Counted from the first letter of the stretch, positions 46,386 to 56,156 are shown. The stretch is DNA of 64,000 bases from Kovacikia minuta CCNUW1 (GCF_020091585.1 NZ_CP083583.1:620001-684000); one strand, 5' to 3'. Notes: a model not told the origin generated them from the sequence alone. Numbers and translations are program-made.

Positions 46386-47161
46386 TGAGTGCCGTTGAAC
46401 AACTGGCACCGACAATGGGTGTTGCACCGGTTTGTCAGGGATTGGGGGTCAGCCGTGCTAGCTACTATCGCAAGCAAAAGCCTAAGGGTGAACCCAAACC
46501 CAAGCCGAAACCTGAGCGTGCGCTCAGCAATGAGGAACGACAACAGGTTTTGGATCTACTGCATAGTGACCGTTTTGTAGACCAATCCCCCCAGGAGGTA
46601 TACGCCACCCTACTCGACGAAGGCACTTATCTATGTTCGATGCGCACGATGTACCGCATCCTGGCAGACCATGCCGAAGTGAGAGAACGCCGCCATCAAT
46701 TACGCCACCCCAACTACCAAAAGCCCGAACTGCTGGCAACCGGGGCAAACCAGTTGTGGTCGTGGGACATCACCAAACTCTATGGACCTTACAAATGGAC
46801 TTACTACTATCTCTATGTCATCTTAGATGTCTTCAGTCGCTATGTTGTGGGCTGGATGGTCGCCCACCGGGAATCTGCTTCCCTGGCAGAACGGCTGATT
46901 GAGCAAACTACTCAAAAACAACAGATCCAGCCCGGACAGTTAACGATTCATGCTGACCGAGGAGCCGCGATGACGTCAAAGGTGGTTGCCCTGTTGCTGT
47001 CTGACCTCGGTGTGACCAAAACCCATTCTCGTCCCCATGTGTCCAATGACAACCCTTATTCCGAAGCGCAGTTCAAGACCCTCAAGTACCAGCCTCAATT
47101 TCCCAAACAGTTTGGCTCAATTGAAGATGCTCGTACCTTTTGTCAAACCTTTTTCCAGTAG
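46331..47161 (+). CDS. IS3-family OrfB integrase, C-terminally truncated by an amber codon (copy 1)
   Basis: OrfB contains HTH_21 (FVDQSPQEVYATLLDEGTYL) and an rve core with Asp in LWSWDITKLYGP, Asp in IHADRGAAMTS and Glu in DNPYSEAQFKTLKY. The frame ends at TAG 47159-47161 after FCQTFFQ, but the homologous tail YNHDHHHSGIGLLTP continues in frame to 47389. A TGG to TAG change would explain it, and copy 2 has the same stop. The catalytic triad precedes the stop. Confidence 0.88.
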   Translation: MCDLKHHAGDEHQRHQRLMSAVEQLAPTMGVAPVCQGLGVSRASYYRKQKPKGEPKPKPKPERALSNEERQQVLDLLHSDRFVDQSPQEVYATLLDEGTYLCSMRTMYRILADHAEVRERRHQLRHPNYQKPELLATGANQLWSWDITKLYGPYKWTYYYLYVILDVFSRYVVGWMVAHRESASLAERLIEQTTQKQQIQPGQLTIHADRGAAMTSKVVALLLSDLGVTKTHSRPHVSNDNPYSEAQFKTLKYQPQFPKQFGSIEDARTFCQTFFQ

Positions 47162-47430
47162 TATAACCACGACCATCACCATAGCGGTATCGGCTTGTTA
47201 ACACCTGCGATCTTGCACTACGGACAAGCCCCGGCCGTGACGCAACAAAGACAGCAGGTGTTGCAAGCTGCATACCTCACCCATCCAGAACGTTTTGTCA
47301 AAGGTTTGCCAATGCCTCCTGCCATTCCTACAGAAGCTTGGATTAATCCGCCGGTAGTTTCCACTGCCCAGGGACAAGAGCAACACTAATTTCTCGCTCT
47401 ACGTTGTCTCATTCTTGTTGACACATTCCG

Positions 47431-48367
47431 ACAGTCAATTGTTGATTCGAGCCGAGCATAACCGTAAAGTGCGGCACGAGTTGGACTATCTCATCCCAGC
47501 AATTGAGCAAGCGCCTGTGCTGGGACAGCAGACGCTTACACTCGAGCGCAACCCGGAACGGTCGGCGCGGAGTGCGACCTTAACGGTGCGTGGACTGCAA
47601 GTGAGCATTGAAGTACCACGTCATCACAAACAGCCTAAGCAGTGTCAACCTGTGACCTTAAACGTTTTGCTAGTCGAAGAAGCAACCCCACCGTCCGAGG
47701 GTAAGCCAATTCGCTGGCTCTTGCTGACGACGCTACCGATTGACAACTTCGAGCAGGGGTGTGACTAAAATTTGATGTAAAACCTCTGAAATCCTTGGCA
47801 GATATATATTGTAGCCCTTTCTAAAACCGTTTACGGAAAAATATTATTTTCTATTTGCCCAAGATTTCACATTGCGTATGGAATAAGGCGAATCCAGTTT
47901 TTAACCATACATTATATTCTGGTCACACCCTCGAGCAGGCTTGGCAGTGCGTCCAATGGTATAGTCTGCGCTGGCTCATTGAGCGGTTTCATTTCACCCT
48001 CAAAAGTGGTTGCCGTCTTGAACAGCTTCAACTGGAAACGGCACAGCGCTTGCTCAACGCACTGGCGACCTACTCCATCGTGGCGTGGCGGTTGATGTGG
48101 CTCACCTATTGTGCCAGACTGTCCCCCGATGACTCCTGTGCAACGGTCTTAGAACCCGCAGAATGGAAGCTACTGCGCCGTAAGTTTGAACCGAAAAATC
48201 GCTCCAAAAAGCCGCCGACTATCCGTTAAGCAGTGCGCTGGATTGCCCAACTGGGAGGCTTTCTTGCTCGCAAGGGGGATGGTGAACCAGGACTGAAAAC
48301 ACTTTGGCGAGGCATTCGGGTACTCCACCATTTACTCGAAGGCGCGCAACTCACTGCTAAAGCCTAG
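47431..48367 (+). pseudogene. IS4-family transposase remnant (C-terminal half)
   Basis: DSQLLIRAEHNRKVRHELDY begins right at the IS3 end, so the N-terminal half is gone. The frame is then cut by a 174-bp MITE at EQ|AWQCVQWYSLRWLIERFHF. After TIR a TAA (48227-48229) interrupts what should continue as AVRWIAQLGGFLARKGDGEP to LTAKA at 48367. The Y-x2-R-x3-E-x6-K signature is visible (YSLRWLIERFHFTLK). The gene is dead three times over. Confidence 0.82.
47757..47930. mobile_element. 174-bp MITE with 8-bp target duplication
   Basis: Ends GGGTGTGACTAAAAT and ATTCTGGTCACACCC are 15-bp inverted repeats with two mismatches. TCGAGCAG is duplicated at 47749-47756 and 47931-47938. Removing the element and one duplicate restores the transposase frame (NFEQAWQCV). 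There is no coding capacity. Confidence 0.88.
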
Positions 48368-48398
48368 ACCCTGCAACCATTCTGCCGACTTTTGCGTA

Positions 48399-49052
48399 AT
48401 GGATAGGCTCAAGGGGCGAGTGGTGCTGGTGCAAGCCGATACCGAGTTTGGCACCGTTGAGTTTCTCAATGCCGTTCGCCAGCGCTCTTGGCGGTTAGTC
48501 GTGGGTCTCAGGAGCAATCGCACCCTGCAAGATGGTCGCTGCCTCAAAGACCTTTACCGGCACGCGAAGCGGGGTCTCCAGGTGGTTCTCAAGGACATCG
48601 ACTATCCCCTCACTGTCTCCTGGTTTTGGCTGAAGCGAGCGGATAACAAACGAGAATTACGATTTGTCGCCTCCACCTATCCGTATTCTGGGGCGTATCT
48701 CGTCCAGTTGGGGCGCAAGCGTTGGGCAATTGAAGGCTTTTTCAAAACTGCCAAGCATCAGTTTGGTTTGCATTGCTTTGGTCAAAGCACCCAGTTAGGC
48801 GTGTATCGTTGGTTGATTTTGTCGCTGATTGCTTACTTGTTGGCGCATTGGATAGATCAATGGTCACTTCCGTCTGTACTGGACTGGAAGATTGCCAGTC
48901 GCTTGGCAGTTGAAACGTTATTGCCCTCGATTGTCTGGTTTCAATTACTTAAACAGATCCGAAGGAGCACAGATATTGCCGCACAATATGGCTTTGAAAT
49001 TACGCTCAAATCATTGCCTGACCCAGCTTACTGGGAAAGGTGCAAGATCTGA
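48399..49052 (+). pseudogene. IS4/IS701-like transposase C-terminal fragment
   Basis: The 217-residue frame carries an Asp in VLVQADTEFGTVEFL and the Glu region in LGRKRWAIEGFFKTAKHQFG, as in DDE transposases with the YREK-like ending. The N-terminal domain with the first catalytic residue is missing. It is followed directly by the leader of the IS110 element. Confidence 0.7.
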
Positions 49053-49090
49053 GCCATTAAGGAACGGAAGCGTTCGTTAAGAAAAAAAGA

Positions 49091-49315
49091 AACACTAAAG
49101 TTGAGAGACATAGCAGTGTTTTACAGTGAAGGCAATGCCCTGATAGCAAAGACCGATTTATCACTGGTGCGTCAGTGCCCGTATCTCAGCCTGGTTCTGG
49201 AAGGTGGCGATTAAGCTGTTGGTGAAGTGAGATCCACTATCCCGTTTAGGAGACTGTATGAGCAGCGCCATCCAGGTCAGGGCAGCTTTTCAACCATGCT
49301 AGGGAGGGTGAATCC
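49091..49315 (+). ncRNA. Candidate bridge RNA region of the IS110 element
   Basis: IS110-family elements carry a structured noncoding RNA next to the recombinase gene that pairs with donor and target DNA. The 225-bp leader here lacks a reading frame, contains several short self-complementary pieces (for example GGCAATGCC and AGTGCCCG / GGTGCG regions), and precedes the gene as in the IS110 subgroup. The exact ends and loops are not proven. Confidence 0.4.
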
Positions 49316-50674
49316 ATGCCGTCATCACAGCCTGAACTCTCGATGGTCAATCCGAATGCCGCAGGCATTGATCTGGGCGCGGACTACCATTGGGTGAGCG
49401 TTCCAGAGGGACGAGACAGTGAATGCGTTCGCCGCTTTGGGTGTTTTACCGCTGACCTATATGCGATGGCAGCGTGGCTCAAACAGTGTGGCATTGAGAC
49501 CGTGGTAATGGAAGCAACCGGAGTGGATTGGATTGCGGTATTTCAGATTCTCGAAACGCAAGGATTTGAAGTCAAGTTAGTCAATGCTCGACAGGGAAAA
49601 ACCGTACCGGGACGCAAAAGAGATGTGCTCGACTGTCAATGGTTGCGACAACTCCATAGCGATGGGTTACTAGCAGGCTCCTTCCGTCCTGATGACCAAA
49701 TCTGTGTGCTGCGTAGCTACATTCGCCAGCGCGATACCTTGATCAAGAGTGCCAGCACTCACATTCAGCGGATGCAAAAAGCCTTGACTCAGATGAATGT
49801 ACAACTGCACCGGGTGATTAGCGATATCAGCGGCACGACTGGACTTACAATCATTCGGGCGATTGTGTCTGGCGAACGAGACTTGCACAAACTCGCAGCA
49901 CTCAAAGATCGCCGCATTCATGCCAGTACGGATGAGATTGCGGCGGCATTGAATGGCGACTACCGCCCGGAACTGGTGTTTGTGCTGCATCAGGAATTAC
50001 AACTCTACGATGTCTTTGAGACCCAGATTGCCGCCTGTGATGCTGAAATTGAAGCGTGCCTCAATCAGTTTGCAGACCGCATTGAAGTTGCCACAAACCC
50101 CTTACCTGCTGCCAAACGACGTGGAAAAAAACAACCCGGAAATGCCCCAAGCTTTGATTTGCGAACGCATTTGTACCGCATCAGTGGCGTGGACTTCACT
50201 CAAATTGATGGCTTTGGAGTCCTCACCGTCCTGACGCTGTTGTCTGAGTTGGGCTTAGACCCGTCAAAATTTCCCTCAGCTAAGCATTTTGCCTCTTGCT
50301 TAGGGCTGTGTCCAGGCAGCCGAATCACAGGCGGCAAGCGCAAGAGTTCGCAGACTCGCCAAGTGGCTAATCGCGTTGCAACGGCGCTACGAATGGCAGC
50401 ACAGACCTTGGTGCGATCCCATTCTGCCTTGGGTGCATTTCATCGTCGGATGCAAGCGCGACTTGGCGCACCCAAAGCAATTACGGCAACGGCTCACAAA
50501 CTCGCTCGCATCTTCTATCACCTGTGGACTTCCGGCGATGCGTTTGTCGATCCAGGCATGGAAACTTATGAGCAGCAGTATCAAGAACGAGTGGTCAAGA
50601 ACCTTAAGAAAAAGGCGCGGGCGCTCGGATTTGACCTTGTTGCCAAACCTGCTGCCCCGGAGTGTGTTTCTTAG
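49316..50674 (+). CDS. IS110-family recombinase (DEDD transposase)
   Basis: The RuvC-like N-terminal domain has Asp in AAGIDLGADYHW, Glu in ETVVMEATGVDW and the aspartates in GRKRDVLDCQWLRQ. The C-terminal Transposase_20 domain has the catalytic Ser region LGLCPGSRITGGKRKSSQT. The 452-aa frame is intact with AGGGAGGGTGA just upstream of ATG. IS110 lacks terminal repeats, so the ends are not fixed here; the right end is near 50674, where an IS4 fragment begins. Confidence 0.92.
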   Translation: MPSSQPELSMVNPNAAGIDLGADYHWVSVPEGRDSECVRRFGCFTADLYAMAAWLKQCGIETVVMEATGVDWIAVFQILETQGFEVKLVNARQGKTVPGRKRDVLDCQWLRQLHSDGLLAGSFRPDDQICVLRSYIRQRDTLIKSASTHIQRMQKALTQMNVQLHRVISDISGTTGLTIIRAIVSGERDLHKLAALKDRRIHASTDEIAAALNGDYRPELVFVLHQELQLYDVFETQIAACDAEIEACLNQFADRIEVATNPLPAAKRRGKKQPGNAPSFDLRTHLYRISGVDFTQIDGFGVLTVLTLLSELGLDPSKFPSAKHFASCLGLCPGSRITGGKRKSSQTRQVANRVATALRMAAQTLVRSHSALGAFHRRMQARLGAPKAITATAHKLARIFYHLWTSGDAFVDPGMETYEQQYQERVVKNLKKKARALGFDLVAKPAAPECVS

Positions 50675-51268
50675 GAGATACAGTTGCCGTGACAGTTGCC
50701 ATTCACTGGTATGAAAGGCTGCAATGGCAACTTCTAGAACCGCTCCGGTGGTGCCACAAAACCATACCACCACTTTGGCGAGCGGAAACCCACAGCCTGC
50801 TTTTTGATTGCTGTGTTGCGGATAGACCTTCTGGTTGGCAGGGGTATCACTCATCAGAACCGTTGTGCCATCGTAGGCTTTCACCCGTCGTCCACACCAC
50901 TGTTGATCGGGTTTGACCTTGGCTGTCAGTTCGGTTGCGCTTCGCCTCAGCAGGGGTTTGAGCACCTCTAGCGGTAAGCGTTTGCGGGCTTTGCTATAGC
51001 CTCCGGTATCAGCCGACGGCACATCCTCTTTAGCGGTTGCCATCCAGGCAATTACCCGCTTCACCGCATGACTTAGGCTTTTGTCCGTATCGAGCACTTG
51101 GGATAGCCAGGCCCAGAGTACAACTATTGGAGTATAAAGCGTCTCACGGTACTTGACCCCCTGTGCCTGGAGTACCTGTTGCACAACGGATTCAGGTAGT
51201 ACGTGCTCAAAGGGGAGGGCAATGCTGTCCTGAAATTTTTGCTTGAGGATCTCGGCTCGATTTGTCAT
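50675..51268 (-). pseudogene. IS4-family transposase N-terminal fragment
   Basis: MTNRAEILKQKFQDSIALPF, the Asp in VKAYDGTTVLMSDTPA and the region FPLAKVVVWFCGTTGAVLEV identify an IS4-type transposase. Homology continues to about SEWQLSRQLYL and then stops at the IS110 boundary; the catalytic C-terminal half is absent. The IS110 element or a deletion removed it. Confidence 0.8.
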
Positions 51269-51448
51269 AGTAGAGGGATAGTTTGTTGGTCTCTGAGGCT
51301 ATGATTCTCTTATATCAAGCCTTAGAGCCTTTTTTACCCCCTCCCGTCAGTGCCATTCATGTATAAGGTGGAAAAGTCCTTAAGGCAAAAGCCTCACTCT
51401 ACTAAACGATATAAACTATGAAGTAGCTAACACTCTAAGGAGAGAACG

Positions 51449-51667
51449 ATGTTAGATGAAATAACCCTCGAACGACGTTTGGTAACTCTTGAGCAAGCGG
51501 TTTCTGACCTTCAACAAAAGATTGAGAGCAAACCTACATCTGAAAACTGGTTGCAAAAACTAGTTGGCTCAATCTCTGATGAAGCAGCTTTCATGGAAGC
51601 CCTAGAATATGGGCGTACTTTCCGTCAGGCAGATAAGCCTGTAGATGAAGGTAACGAACAATCGTGA
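51449..51667 (+). CDS. Putative antitoxin of a VapBC-type pair
   Basis: The 72-residue acidic protein begins MLDEITLERRLVTLEQAVSD (a coiled-coil-like helix) and has a second helix ISDEAAFMEALEYGRTF. AAGGAGAG precedes ATG. Its stop overlaps the GTG start of the PIN gene (GTGA), the tight arrangement usual in toxin-antitoxin operons. No classical DNA-binding fold is obvious, so it belongs to a less common antitoxin type. Confidence 0.75.
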   Translation: MLDEITLERRLVTLEQAVSDLQQKIESKPTSENWLQKLVGSISDEAAFMEALEYGRTFRQADKPVDEGNEQS

Positions 51668-52092
51668 AATATCTGCTCGACACTGACCACATCAGTTTTT
51701 TACAGCGACGCCCAGGTAAAGAGTTTACTCGTTTAATGGCTCGGATGGGTCAATACTCTCCGGCAGATTTTGCTTTATCTGTTGTAAGTTTGCATGAGCA
51801 GGTTCTTGGTGCTCACAATTTCATTAATCGTGCTCGGACAAATACCGACGTCATTCGCGGATACACCCTGTTACTGGAAACCCTTCAGGGCTTTGCATCG
51901 GCTCCTGTTTTACCGTTTGATGCTGAAGCGATTGCAATCTTTGATGAGTTGCGAGGGCAAAAAGTTCGTGTGTCTACAATGGATTTGAGAATTGCGGCGA
52001 TCGCCATATCTCGTAACTTGGTGTTGTTGACTCGAAACGTTAGTGACTTCAACAAAATTCTAGGTTTAGTGACAGAGGATTGGACGGTGTAG
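51664..52092 (+). CDS. vapC: PIN-domain ribonuclease toxin (VapC type)
   Basis: VapC toxins cleave tRNA or rRNA when released from the antitoxin. The acidic catalytic residues are at the expected places: YLLDTDHISFLQ, a Glu in LHEQVLGA, STMDLRIAAIAIS and TRNVSDFNKI. Length 142 aa is normal. The GTG start overlaps the antitoxin stop. The 3' end abuts a group II intron relic. The pair looks intact and could stabilise this mobile-element-rich region. Confidence 0.88.
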   Translation: MKYLLDTDHISFLQRRPGKEFTRLMARMGQYSPADFALSVVSLHEQVLGAHNFINRARTNTDVIRGYTLLLETLQGFASAPVLPFDAEAIAIFDELRGQKVRVSTMDLRIAAIAISRNLVLLTRNVSDFNKILGLVTEDWTV

Positions 52093-52102
52093 AACCGGCG
52101 GG

Positions 52103-52803
52103 CTAATCGGGTAACAGGGAGGTTTTCCCTCCCCGTCCCCACGGCACCCCGCGTGCGGTTCCGCACGGGGCGCGTCCTCAGAAAGGTTTAGACGATCCAA
52201 TACCAAGGAATTGGTGTCTAGGGCTGGTTACGCAATTAAGCGCCGACAATTTAGCTCCCCCATCCGGGTTCATCGCCACGTCGAGCTTTACGGCTCCTCC
52301 CTGCTCTCTGAAGTTCAGCCCTTCACCCTGTCTCACCCATTACAATGAGCGTTTGGCTACTATGGCTACGGCACGACTTCTGCTCAATCACCCCCAGCGT
52401 TACCACCAGACGCGCTGCCTCAATTTCCGTAGGGTTCTGTGGCTCCCTAACCGTTTCCAGCTAGACCTCAATCAGACTCCCTTAGACACTCAGACCGCCT
52501 CTTGAGCAGATCTCCCCAGATAAGAGCGTGAACTGTCGCTGCACCACTGCATCATTTACTGTGTTCCTTGAACCAAAAGGCTTTGTTGTGTTGTGCCAAC
52601 TCGCCACAGGAATCTCAGCCTTCTATGATGTTTCTGTTCGTCAGTTCGCAGCTTTGCCGCTGGCTTCCTTCAGACCCTTCCTCGCGGAAACGCCCTTGCC
52701 TTAAGCTAGTCGTTAGCGTCACTCGGATCTTTTCGATCATTTGGACGTTGGTTCTCCGACAGGGGACTTTCACCCCATGAGTTCACGCCCATGCTGGGCG
52801 TAC
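52103..52803 (-). ncRNA. Group II intron relic without an intron-encoded protein
   Basis: On the minus strand the 5' end reads GTACGCCCAGCATGGGCG with GGGGTGAAAGTCCCC close behind, the usual start of a family of bacterial group II introns. The 3' part has a domain V-like hairpin (CCCCGTGCGGAACCGCACG) and a domain VI-like GTGCCGTGGGGACGGG ending at TGTTACCCGAT. Only about 700 nt separate the ends and no reverse transcriptase frame exists, so the intron is ORF-less or deleted. Confidence 0.65.
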
Positions 52804-52937
52804 ACACTACGTTGGTGCGGACGGCACAAAGGTTATTGGTGAGAGTTCGAGGTTGTCTGCCGCCGCACAACTTCACCGTTGGGCTGCTTCATCTCTCGGT
52901 GGAGACAGTTCGCTTTAGTTTATTGTCCCAGTACGCT

Positions 52938-52978
52938 AGTCCAAAACTACCCACTTTAGTGGGAGGCTTTAGCTGCTA
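52938..52978 (+). repeat. IS200/IS605 end hairpin
   Basis: CCCACTTTAGTGGG, a short imperfect hairpin followed by AGGCTTTAGC, lies just before tnpA. IS200/IS605 elements use such subterminal hairpins for TnpA binding instead of inverted repeats. Confidence 0.5.
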
Positions 52979-53013
52979 CACATCTCTGAGAAGGGTTTAA
53001 CGCTGTCGAGAAG

Positions 53014-53244
53014 ATGGTAGCTTTGACGAAAAACGTCATGGCAGAACAACGAAAAGGGAGCGACACGGTTAGCCGACTGACCGTTCACTTGGTCTGGGTC
53101 ACGAAATACCGCTACCACGTGCTTAAAGGAGAGATTCAAAAGCGATGCCGAGAACTGATTATCCAGATTTGCGATGCGGAGGACATCAAAATTCTCAAGG
53201 GAGCCGTGAGCAAGGATCACGTTCACATGCACATTGAGTATCCT
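53014..53244 (+). pseudogene. IS200/IS605 TnpA N-terminal fragment
   Basis: The Y1 HUH transposase starts normally (HLVWVTKYRYHVLKGEIQKR) and includes the HUH motif in KDHVHMHIEYP, but the frame ends exactly where the ISL3 inverted repeat begins at 53245. The catalytic tyrosine, expected further on, is lost. Confidence 0.82.
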
Positions 53245-53352
53245 CTATGAGGCGTCAATTACATTGGGTTCTTCCGACCTTTTGGTGAAAAGTTACAATG
53301 ATGTCAAATGTCAACTACCTTTTTGAGAAATGACAGCTACTTGGCGGATTTA

Positions 53353-54290
53353 TAGAACCCATTTGGGATCTATATAATGGTGAATGAAGGCATCTATAAT
53401 CCTCTAATTTAACGGCTATGGCATATTCGAGCAGTCTCACTGATGCAGAATGGGAAATTCTTGAACCGCTGTTGCCTCAGATATTACCCAAGAAGAAACG
53501 GACCCGACCCTGCGATTGGACGAAGCGGGAGATCATTGATGGCATCCTTTATCAACTCAAGAACGGTTGCAATTGGGAAGACTTACCCAAAGACTTACCT
53601 CCCTACTCGACGGTGTATTGGCACTACAAGCAGTGGCGGGAAGCTGGGGTGATCGAGAAACTGATGGGAGTATTGCATGGACAGGTGCGGGAACAGGTTA
53701 AAAAAAAGCCCAAATGGACGAGGTTAATCATCATTGACTCGCAAGCGGTGAAGAATACTTGCAATGCCAGTGTAGACTCAAAGGGCTTCTGTTTTTACAA
53801 AGCGACCAATGGGATTAAAAGGCACCTGGCTGTTGATACGCTTGGGTTTCCCTTTTTCACTCATTGCACAAAAGCTGATGTTTCCGATGATCTGGGATTG
53901 CTTGAGATGTTGACGCTCAACATTGACTATTTCAAGTCAAAACCTGTTAACATTCCCAAGATTACCATCTTGCTCGACCACGGCTATCACATTGATGCTT
54001 TGATTGAAGCATTGGAGCAGGTTTATCCTCAAATTATGACGAAAATCAGGTTTGAGCGTTCAACCAAACCCTCGAAACAAGAGAAAGCAGCGCAAGGAAA
54101 ATCTGGATTTGTCCCAGCAGTCGCAAGATGGGTCATCGAACGATCCAATGCTTGGATGGAGCGGTGTAAAAGTTTGGTTAAAAACTTTGAGCGCACCCTA
54201 TCTCATGCGGAAACTAAGATTAACCTCTGCTTTGTCAGGCTAATGCTGAAGCGGCTTGCAGCTACTTCCTGAGATCTCAAATGGGTTCTA
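53353..54290 (+). mobile_element. IS5-family element, copy B (938 bp)
   Basis: It has the same boundaries as copy A: TAGAACCC ... GGGTTCTA with TA at 53351-53352 and 54291-54292. It is inserted near the left end of the IS21 element in the opposite orientation to copy A. Confidence 0.92.
53418..54272 (+). CDS. IS5-family transposase (copy B)
   Basis: The product is identical in sequence to that of 20646-21500, with the same intact DDE residues (LIIIDSQAV, ILLDHGYH, ERSNAWMERC). Identity of the two 284-aa proteins shows recent movement within this genome; either copy could be the donor. Confidence 0.93.
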   Translation: MAYSSSLTDAEWEILEPLLPQILPKKKRTRPCDWTKREIIDGILYQLKNGCNWEDLPKDLPPYSTVYWHYKQWREAGVIEKLMGVLHGQVREQVKKKPKWTRLIIIDSQAVKNTCNASVDSKGFCFYKATNGIKRHLAVDTLGFPFFTHCTKADVSDDLGLLEMLTLNIDYFKSKPVNIPKITILLDHGYHIDALIEALEQVYPQIMTKIRFERSTKPSKQEKAAQGKSGFVPAVARWVIERSNAWMERCKSLVKNFERTLSHAETKINLCFVRLMLKRLAATS

Positions 54291-54420
54291 TAGGATCGCA
54301 AAGACCCCATTTAGCATCATAAATACACAGAAATAAAAGCCATGATTCAATCATTTCTAGATTCAATACTTGATGTAGGGATAAACGAGTAAGGATTCAT
54401 TGACGCAGAACGACACTTGA

Positions 54421-54528
54421 GATCGAAGTGACAGTCAAGAACGAAATGACAAGCCAGATCGAAATGACAAGCCAGATCGAAATGACAAGTCGGATCAAAG
54501 TGACAACTAAGATCGCAACGACAACTAG
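54421..54528. repeat. Six tandem 18-bp repeats at the IS21 end
   Basis: Units of the form GATCGAAATGACAAGCCA repeat six times with small changes (GATCGAAGTGACAGTCAA, GATCAAAGTGACAACTAA, and so on). They lie between the IS21 tip and the 3' end of istB. IS21 elements carry multiple subterminal transposase-binding repeats; this regular array is probably that. Confidence 0.8.
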
Positions 54529-54540
54529 GATCGGCAAAGG

Positions 54541-55350
54541 TTATTGAGGATTTGCTGCTGGTTTGTTGGAATCTACTGACTTGGCCACCGCTGCTTGCTT
54601 ACGATAACTATCGGCTTGAATCTCGACAATGAGGGCATGATGAACTAATCGGTCTACGGCTGCAACGGTCATCATGGAATCGGAAAAGATGGCATCCCAC
54701 TGACTGAAGGGTTGATTAGCCGTAATCAGTAAGCTCTTACGCTCATACCGATGGGCAATGAGTTCAAATAGAACGGAGGTTTCGGCTTCTGACTTTTTGA
54801 CATAGCCCAGGTCATCGAGTACTAGCAAGTCAAAGCGGTCGAGCTTTTTGAGGGTGGATTGCAGTTGCAATTGCAGTTTTGAGTGCTGCAGATGTTGCAC
54901 CAGGGCGATGGCGGAGCAGAACTTGACGCGTTTACCAAACTCCACCATGCGACGAGCTACACCTGCAGCCAAATGCGTTTTTCCCACGCCACTGCTGCCA
55001 AAGAGCAACAGATTCTCCGCCCGTGTGAGCCAGGTAGAATCGTCTGCCAGTTGCATTAAGGGGGCAGGATTGAATTTTGGACACCAGGAAAAGTCAAAGT
55101 TGGAAAGGGTTTTTGCGTTTGGCAGTTGGGCTTGGCTTAAGGCTCTTTGCAGGCGAGCACTCCAGCGACGCTGAGCCTCCAATTCGCAAAGAGCCAGCAA
55201 GAACTGCGCGTAGGACCAACTCTCCTGCATCGCCTGAGCCTCGAGGGTTTCCCAATGAACCAGCATGTGGGAGAGGTGCAATTGCTTGAGGTGTAGACTT
55301 AGGCTTTGGTAAGGGCTGGGTTGGGGCGGTGGGGGACAGGAGTTGGTCAT
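54541..55350 (-). CDS. istB: IS21-family helper ATPase IstB
   Basis: IstB is an AAA+ DnaA-like ATPase that helps IstA choose and capture target DNA. Walker A is GSSGVGKTHLAAG and Walker B LLVLDDLGYV; the usual LLITANQPFSQWDAIF segment follows. I prefer ATG 55350 (MTNSCPPP) because homology to the family starts after the Pro-rich leader; the frame is open to 55413. The gene looks intact, although its partner istA is interrupted. Confidence 0.88.
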   Translation of the reverse strand: MTNSCPPPPQPSPYQSLSLHLKQLHLSHMLVHWETLEAQAMQESWSYAQFLLALCELEAQRRWSARLQRALSQAQLPNAKTLSNFDFSWCPKFNPAPLMQLADDSTWLTRAENLLLFGSSGVGKTHLAAGVARRMVEFGKRVKFCSAIALVQHLQHSKLQLQLQSTLKKLDRFDLLVLDDLGYVKKSEAETSVLFELIAHRYERKSLLITANQPFSQWDAIFSDSMMTVAAVDRLVHHALIVEIQADSYRKQAAVAKSVDSNKPAANPQ

Positions 55351-56156
55351 AGGAGGCGAGATCCGGTTGGGGAGGATGCAGGGGAGGCAGGTGGATGGGT
55401 TTGAGCAATCCAAAGTGTTGCTGCAAGGCTGAAAGCGTCAGAGTATTGGTTTGCAGATGGTGATGTCAGTATTCGGCAACCTGAGATTCTTTGTCATCGG
55501 CAGCCGCAATATACAAGCTTTCAACCATCAGGACAGCGGCGGTATCGAGGTCAAACTGCGTTTTCATCTGTTGCCACAGGTGTTGCCATTGCTCATTGGG
55601 CAGTAAGTCCTGTTGCCAGGTGCAGTACAAGAATGCTCGGGGCTTGCGCCTGAGTCCTTCAGCCACATGTCGGTAGTTGATACACCGAGCACGTCGTTTG
55701 CCTGTGCCACTGGTTCGAATGCGAGGCAACTCCACCACCTGCTGGCGATGTAAATACCCGACAATCCGGTCATGATATAGATGGAGTTCAAGTTGCCGTC
55801 CAATCAGTCGGGCAGGCACGGTATACAACACACAGCGCACATCAATCGTGCTGTGGCAACTCACACGGGCGGTGAGGATTTCGTAATCGGCGACCCGTCC
55901 TTGGGGCAAGGGTTGCAAATAGGCTTTTTCAGCCTCAATCTTCTCGGTGTGCTGGGCGTTAAGTCTATCGACCGCCTGGTTAATCAAGGCTTGATACTCG
56001 GCAATGCTGCTGAACTCATAACTCCCGCGCAGCAGCAAGGCTTGCTCAATGCGATTCTTCAAGTGTCCATGGGGAGACTCAATCGACCCATTCTCATGGG
56101 CAATGCTGGTGTTGTTTCGCGTCGGTTGCATCCGATAGTGGTGGCACAGATCGTCA

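Larger units (their letters stand above)
45880..47430 (+). mobile_element. IS3-family element, copy 1 (1551 bp)
   Basis: The ends CCCTCTGTGACAATATGGAT and (complement) CGGAATGTGTCAACAAGAAT share TGTGWCAAYAWGRATGAGACA-type repeats. The same 1551-bp length is obtained for copy 2 after removing its insert. No target duplication is seen here (AGT on the left, ACA on the right), so one flank was probably replaced. Confidence 0.88.

Noticed and set aside
54421-54528. Possible short CRISPR array
   Set aside because: The units are directly adjacent without spacers and lie in an IS21 end, fitting transposase-binding repeats.
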